The notes below the pieces were generated by a model. It saw only the letters and a program-made list of their open reading frames with translations. It made no database searches and had not been told where the DNA came from. Shown piece by piece: positions 35,271 through 38,926 of a stretch of DNA of 38,926 nt (positions are counted from its first letter, which is position 1; the number at the start of each line of letters is the position of its first letter). The stretch is from an uncultured Pelagibacteraceae bacterium (GTDB lineage Bacteria; Pseudomonadota; Alphaproteobacteria; Pelagibacterales; Pelagibacteraceae). The translations under genes and the position numbers were made by a program. The stretch is from positions 1-38,926 of the forward strand of contig CABZGR010000006.1 in NCBI GenBank assembly GCA_902525295.1, read 5' to 3'.

Positions 35271-35783
35271 TTATCTATTATTTTTTCTCCATATCCATGG
35301 ATAATCAAATTCCATACTCCATAAACCTAACTTATTGTTTTTTGCATAAATTTGATCTTTAGAATATTTTTTTTTTGAATATTTTGGATAATCAAAAGCT
35401 AATCCATTTCTTACCATGTAAGCTGAAACACTCTCATTATTGATAAAACACTCACCTAAATACCTACCAAAATAGTCTTTTTGGGGCTCGATTAAACATT
35501 TTAATTTTTTATTTATAATTTTTTCTGTAAGAGAATTTTTTGAAATTTCTCCACAATCAAGTTTTTTTTTATTTTTTAAGCAAAACTGTTGCTTTCCTTT
35601 AAATTTAGATTCTGGTGCATCTATTCCTGAAAAACGAATTTTTTTATTATCTAATAAGATTGTATCACCATCAATTATTTTAACGTTATCTGAAATTAGG
35701 ATTGTTTCTGACAGTAAGTAATTTGTTGCTACAAATGTAAATAAAAATAGAAAACTAACTAACTTCAGTAGTTGCTTTTTCAT
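35271..35783 (-). CDS. Thermonuclease (SNase)-family secreted nuclease
   Basis: This 170-aa protein has a hydrophobic signal (about 1-25) and a staphylococcal nuclease-like OB fold. The catalytic set is visible: D40 in IDGDT, R50, D55 and E58 in RFSGIDAPE, and R107 in FGRYLGEC. It may degrade extracytoplasmic DNA or RNA for nutrient recovery. Its start lies 29 bp inside the end of the DUF1476 gene, on the same strand. Confidence 0.92.
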   Translation of the reverse strand: MKKQLLKLVSFLFLFTFVATNYLLSETILISDNVKIIDGDTILLDNKKIRFSGIDAPESKFKGKQQFCLKNKKKLDCGEISKNSLTEKIINKKLKCLIEPQKDYFGRYLGECFINNESVSAYMVRNGLAFDYPKYSKKKYSKDQIYAKNNKLGLWSMEFDYPWIWRKNNR

Positions 35784-36063
35784 TACATTCTTGCATTTTT
35801 TTTCTAATTTGATCTTCGGATATATTTTTGTCTTTTAGATCTTCATAAAGCTTTCTATAAACATCTTCATCACCCGCCTCGGCAAAATCTGCTTTAATTA
35901 CATCTTGAACATATTGATTTTTTTTTTCCTCATCGTATCCCAAAATTTGTGAGGCCCACTCTCCTAAATATTTATTTTTTCTTGCATTAATTTTAAATTG
36001 TTTTTCCTCGTCATGAGCAAATTTTTTTTCAAAACCTTTTTTTCTTTCATCGAATGAACTCAT
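35755..36063 (-). CDS. DUF1476 protein, ATP synthase inhibitor zeta-like
   Basis: This 102-aa helical protein matches DUF1476, the alphaproteobacterial family that includes the Paracoccus F1FO-ATPase zeta inhibitor. The FDERKKGFEKKFAHDEEKQFKINARKNK start and the GEWASQILGY segment are characteristic. The N-terminal helix of zeta blocks ATP hydrolysis in Paracoccus. Whether it inhibits here is unproven; several alphaproteobacterial zeta proteins are weak inhibitors. Overlaps VanZ-like (4 bp) and nuclease (29 bp) genes. Confidence 0.93.
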   Translation of the reverse strand: MSSFDERKKGFEKKFAHDEEKQFKINARKNKYLGEWASQILGYDEEKKNQYVQDVIKADFAEAGDEDVYRKLYEDLKDKNISEDQIRKKMQECNEKATTEVS

Positions 36064-36431
36064 TGCAATCTACCTTTATAAATTATTTTAAAAACTAAAA
36101 ATGATATAAATACACCTATTATATTACCAAACAAATCACCTAATTCAAATCCTCTTTCTGGAATAATTAAGTGCAAGATTTCTAAAACAATAGAAATACA
36201 AATAAGATAAATAAATATATTTTTTAATTTATGTTTAAAAGCAATTAATCCTAGAATTGATATAATAAAAAAAACATAAACATGATTTGAAGATACTAAA
36301 AAATCTCTTGTTAATTGTGGTTGAATTTTACAATCACTATAAATAAAACATCCAAAAATACTACCAGGATATAAGTAAAAAATAAATAAAACTATGTTAG
36401 ACAGATAAAAAAACTGCTTTAAGTAATTCAT
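36060..36431 (-). CDS. VanZ-like membrane protein
   Basis: This 123-aa protein has four predicted membrane helices. The SNHVYVFFIISILGL, EILHLIIPERGFELGDLFGNIIGV and downstream helix match the VanZ-like pattern (HxxxYxxL and D-x-x-G-N-x-x-G). Members affect cell-envelope or glycopeptide response, but no function is assigned here. Divergent from gpmA over 26 bp, so promoters must overlap closely. Confidence 0.85.
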   Translation of the reverse strand: MNYLKQFFYLSNIVLFIFYLYPGSIFGCFIYSDCKIQPQLTRDFLVSSNHVYVFFIISILGLIAFKHKLKNIFIYLICISIVLEILHLIIPERGFELGDLFGNIIGVFISFLVFKIIYKGRLQ

Positions 36432-36457
36432 AGTTAATCTATATTAAATTTTCACAA

Positions 36458-37168
36458 ATGAGTCACTTAATACTTGTTAGACATGGTCAAAGCGAATGGA
36501 ATTTAGAAAATAAATTTACAGGATGGGTCGACGTTGAGCTTGCACCACAAGGTAAATTAGAAGCCTGTAAAGCTGGAGAGTTTATAAAAAAATTAAATTT
36601 AGAAATAAAACATTTTTATACTTCATATCAACTAAGATCGATTGATACCTTAAAACTAATTTTAAATACGATCAGAGTAAAACCTAATAATATAATCAAG
36701 GCCTGGCAATTAAATGAAAGACACTACGGGTCACTTACAGGATTAAATAAAGATGAAATGAAAAAAAAATTAGGAGAAGAAGAAGTTCACAAATTCAGAA
36801 GATCTTGGGATAATCCGCCAAAACCATTGAATACAAATAGTCCATATCATCCAAAAAATATAAGTGTTTATAACGATATACCTCGCAACTTAATTCCAGA
36901 TACAGAGTCCCTAAAAGATACTTATGATAGAGTTGTGCCCTATTTTATTGAAAACATAGAAAAAAAATTACACGATAACATAATTATATCTGCTCATGGT
37001 AATTCTATTAGATCACTTTTAAAATATTTATTTAAAATTGATGACAATAAAATTTCCAAACTTGAAATACCAACCGGAAATCCTCTCCTTTTGAAATTTG
37101 AAAAAAAAAATTTAAAAGAAGCTAAATACCTAGATCAAAGTAGATCTAGGGATTTAATTAAATTCTAA
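36458..37168 (+). CDS. gpmA: 2,3-bisphosphoglycerate-dependent phosphoglycerate mutase
   Basis: GpmA (236 aa) interconverts 3- and 2-phosphoglycerate in glycolysis and gluconeogenesis. The phosphohistidine is H9 in RHGQSEWN, with FTGWVDVEL, E87 in NERHYG, the RRSWDNPP block and H180 in ISAHGNSIR. All key residues of the cofactor-dependent type are present. Slightly shorter than the E. coli enzyme (about 250 aa). Its 3' end overlaps murU by 4 bp (convergent). Confidence 0.96.
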   Translation: MSHLILVRHGQSEWNLENKFTGWVDVELAPQGKLEACKAGEFIKKLNLEIKHFYTSYQLRSIDTLKLILNTIRVKPNNIIKAWQLNERHYGSLTGLNKDEMKKKLGEEEVHKFRRSWDNPPKPLNTNSPYHPKNISVYNDIPRNLIPDTESLKDTYDRVVPYFIENIEKKLHDNIIISAHGNSIRSLLKYLFKIDDNKISKLEIPTGNPLLLKFEKKNLKEAKYLDQSRSRDLIKF

Positions 37169-37857
37169 CCTTTTTGCAGAAGTTTTTCGTAAATTTCTTT
37201 ATCTGTCAAATGTAGAAATTCAATATTACTTTGGAAACCATGCAAATTTTCCTTTTTAATGTAGTTGTCCCAAATGTCATTCATCGAAAATATTTTTTTT
37301 GATAAATTTTTAAATATATTTTTATTTATAATTTGACATCCCGTATAAATATAATTTTTGTCATTATTTTTATTTAAATTATTACCAGCTAGAGAAAAAT
37401 CGCCTTTAAATCTTTTATCAAAACTTAAATCTTTTTTTACAACCATTAAAATATTTTCTAAGTTATTTTTAAAATATATATTTTCCATCTTCTTAATTTC
37501 ATTTGCATATTCAGTGTTCCAAATTGTATCAGGATTAAAAACTATAAAATCTGTTTCAACTGAATTATTTACTACATTTAAAAGACCGCCCCCTGTATCT
37601 AATATTTCTTTACCATCTTCTATAATTTGAATTTCTAAACCAAAATTATTTGAAAAAATGAAATCTTTTATTTTATCACTTAAATAGAAAGTATTAATTT
37701 TTAAAGATTTTATTTCTAATATTTTTATCAAGTTTATAGTATTTTCTAATAAGCTAATCTCATTAATTTTTAAGAGTGGTTTTGGTGTTTTCTCAGTTAA
37801 TGGCATTAATCTTTTTCCAAATCCTGCGCATAAAATTATTGCTGTTTTAATTTTCAT
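37165..37857 (-). CDS. murU: N-acetylmuramate-1-phosphate uridylyltransferase (MurU-like)
   Basis: This 230-aa nucleotidyltransferase has the N-terminal CAGFGKRLMPLTEKTPKPLL signature (10-29) and a metal-binding Asp in FNPDTIW. With AmgK encoded by the overlapping upstream gene, it would make UDP-MurNAc from MurNAc-1-P, bypassing the de novo MurA/MurB route in cell-wall recycling. The pair-based assignment is inference; related enzymes use other sugars. ATGA overlap with amgK suggests coupled translation. Confidence 0.85.
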   Translation of the reverse strand: MKIKTAIILCAGFGKRLMPLTEKTPKPLLKINEISLLENTINLIKILEIKSLKINTFYLSDKIKDFIFSNNFGLEIQIIEDGKEILDTGGGLLNVVNNSVETDFIVFNPDTIWNTEYANEIKKMENIYFKNNLENILMVVKKDLSFDKRFKGDFSLAGNNLNKNNDKNYIYTGCQIINKNIFKNLSKKIFSMNDIWDNYIKKENLHGFQSNIEFLHLTDKEIYEKLLQKG

Positions 37858-38786
37858 ATTTTTTTTATTCTTGGGTTTTTTTGTAGAAAATTTTTTAAAT
37901 CATGGAAATTTGGATTATTTTTAATACGATTATCGATTAATTTCCACGCATAAGGTATTAATTTTAGATAATTTCTTTTTTTATCTCTTTTTGCAAGTCT
38001 TGTGAATATACCAATTATTTTAAGATTTCTTAAAACAGATAAAATTTCAAAATCATTAATGAATTGAGATTCATTTTTATACTTAAATTTACTAAGAAAT
38101 ACTTTTAAAATATTTGACTTAAAACTATTTGAAGTTTTAATTCTTACATCATCTATAAGTGAGGCCAAATCATATGCTGGATTACCCAAGACAGCATCTT
38201 GACTATCTATTAAAGCGATTTTATTTTTATAATACATCATGTTTGAGACGTGAAAATCTCTATGTACAAACACTTTGTGTTTGATTTTTAAATTTAAATA
38301 CAAATTATCTATTATTTTTTTGAGATTTTTTTTTAAATGTCCTTTTTGAATAATTAATTTATTTGCTGCTAAGTACCAATCTAAAAAAAGGTATGACTCT
38401 TTAAGTATTTTAGCTTTTGAATAGTTTGATAAATTAAATTTTTTTTTTAGAAAATTTTGAGTTTTAAAATTTTTAATTTTTTGAATTTGATATAAAATTT
38501 TTAGTATTTTTTTATATTCATTTAATTTAGTTTTTGAGGATTTAATTTTATCCAACATGTTTTTATTGCCGAAATCCTCAATTTCTATAAAATTTTTTTT
38601 ATAATTTTGACTAATTAAACCTGGTGCTAATATTTTATTTTTAATCAATATTTTGTTAACTGCATCATAATTTAACAGGTTTGATCGCTTTTGAATTTTG
38701 CTATAGACTAATACTGAATTATTTGTTCTATAAAATTGTCTAAAAGATGCATCTCCTGATAGTTTTTTAAATTTTTTCAAATTCAT
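37854..38786 (-). CDS. amgK: Anomeric sugar kinase (AmgK-like), aminoglycoside phosphotransferase family
   Basis: This 310-aa kinase-like protein has the APH catalytic motif HRDFHVSN (H175 to N182, catalytic D177) and the metal-binding D194 in ALIDSQDA. The early LSGDASFRQFYR block is AmgK-typical. It would phosphorylate MurNAc or GlcNAc at C1 for MurU. A TTG at 38801 gives five more residues; the ATG at 38786 is preferred. It overlaps tsaE by 20 bp. Confidence 0.86.
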   Translation of the reverse strand: MNLKKFKKLSGDASFRQFYRTNNSVLVYSKIQKRSNLLNYDAVNKILIKNKILAPGLISQNYKKNFIEIEDFGNKNMLDKIKSSKTKLNEYKKILKILYQIQKIKNFKTQNFLKKKFNLSNYSKAKILKESYLFLDWYLAANKLIIQKGHLKKNLKKIIDNLYLNLKIKHKVFVHRDFHVSNMMYYKNKIALIDSQDAVLGNPAYDLASLIDDVRIKTSNSFKSNILKVFLSKFKYKNESQFINDFEILSVLRNLKIIGIFTRLAKRDKKRNYLKLIPYAWKLIDNRIKNNPNFHDLKNFLQKNPRIKKI

Positions 38787-38926
38787 TAAAATTAAAATCA
38801 ATATTATTAGATATAATTAAGTACCTATTTTCAAGCTTTTCATCATATTCAAATTTTAATGTAAAAGTACTTTCTATATTTTGACCCAAGATTTCAGGCC
38901 ACTCAATTAATCTAGCATAATCTTCT
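38767..38926 (-). CDS. tsaE: TsaE, tRNA threonylcarbamoyladenosine ATPase subunit (3' end only)
   Basis: The last 52 codons of a minus-strand gene run into the right edge (frame starts at 38925). They contain ARLIEWPEILG, the C-terminal signature of TsaE, the P-loop protein that drives threonylcarbamoylation of tRNA at A37. The Walker A part is outside the window. The tsaE-amgK-murU order is a common alphaproteobacterial arrangement. Confidence 0.88.
   Translation of the reverse strand, partial: EDYARLIEWPEILGQNIESTFTLKFEYDEKLENRYLIISNNIDFNFNEFEKI

Noticed and set aside
1..38926. CRISPR arrays, insertion sequences, integrases, tRNA genes or prophage
   Set aside because: No regularly spaced repeats, no transposase or integrase motif and no tRNA cloverleaf were seen. 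This was by eye; a tRNA or covariance search would be decisive.

Overview
The window is about 39 kb of very AT-rich, densely packed bacterial DNA. Many genes overlap by 1-20 bp and intergenic gaps are mostly under 100 bp. Alphaproteobacterial markers are present: a DUF1476 (ATP synthase zeta inhibitor) gene, a ScfR/RamB/PccR-type regulator beside isocitrate lyase, and AmgK-MurU next to tsaE. With the extreme AT content and streamlining, these point to a marine SAR11 (Pelagibacterales) chromosome. This assignment is inference from composition and gene content; no rRNA or tRNA lies in the window.

Layout. 1-2150: accessory edge with a type I restriction-modification methylase (hsdM) and a small unknown gene upstream of it. 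2150-2456: noncoding stretch with two adjacent tandem duplications and a strong intrinsic terminator just ahead of typA. 2457-10418: typA, two membrane proteins, a secreted DUF6134 protein, the tldE(pmbA)/tldD peptidase pair, a DCC-family protein, a small membrane protein and a TerB+J-domain protein. 10415-13949: a glyoxylate-shunt control locus made of aceA, a 53-codon ORF ahead of it, a divergent ScfR-type regulator, and a cluster of TTTACAAA/TTTGTAAA boxes between them. 13946-18228: Lys-rich coiled-coil protein, cyclopropane fatty acid synthase, DapA-superfamily aldolase, and a GT9 glycosyltransferase. 18225-21738: membrane J-domain protein, oligopeptidase B, Hsp20 with a candidate ROSE-type RNA thermometer, and a small lipoprotein.

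21877-27732: a complete BMP-family (PnrA-type) ABC transporter (ATPase, two permeases, binding protein), closed by a bidirectional terminator and facing a Gpt-like purine phosphoribosyltransferase, then tandem DUF1330 genes. The transporter and salvage enzyme together suggest uptake and use of purine nucleosides or bases. 27719-34668: AlkA-type DNA glycosylase, EamA transporter, msrA, a mercaptopyruvate sulfurtransferase, and an RND efflux pair (adaptor and permease) without a local outer-membrane channel. 34658-38926: lysozyme-like lipoprotein, thermonuclease-family protein, DUF1476, VanZ-like protein, gpmA, then murU, amgK and the 3' end of tsaE.

Most of the window is ordinary core genome. 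The strongest candidates for something new are the aceA control region with its small ORF and boxes, the putative thermosensor before hsp20, and the terminated leader or small RNA before typA. No CRISPR array, insertion sequence, prophage or integrase was seen.
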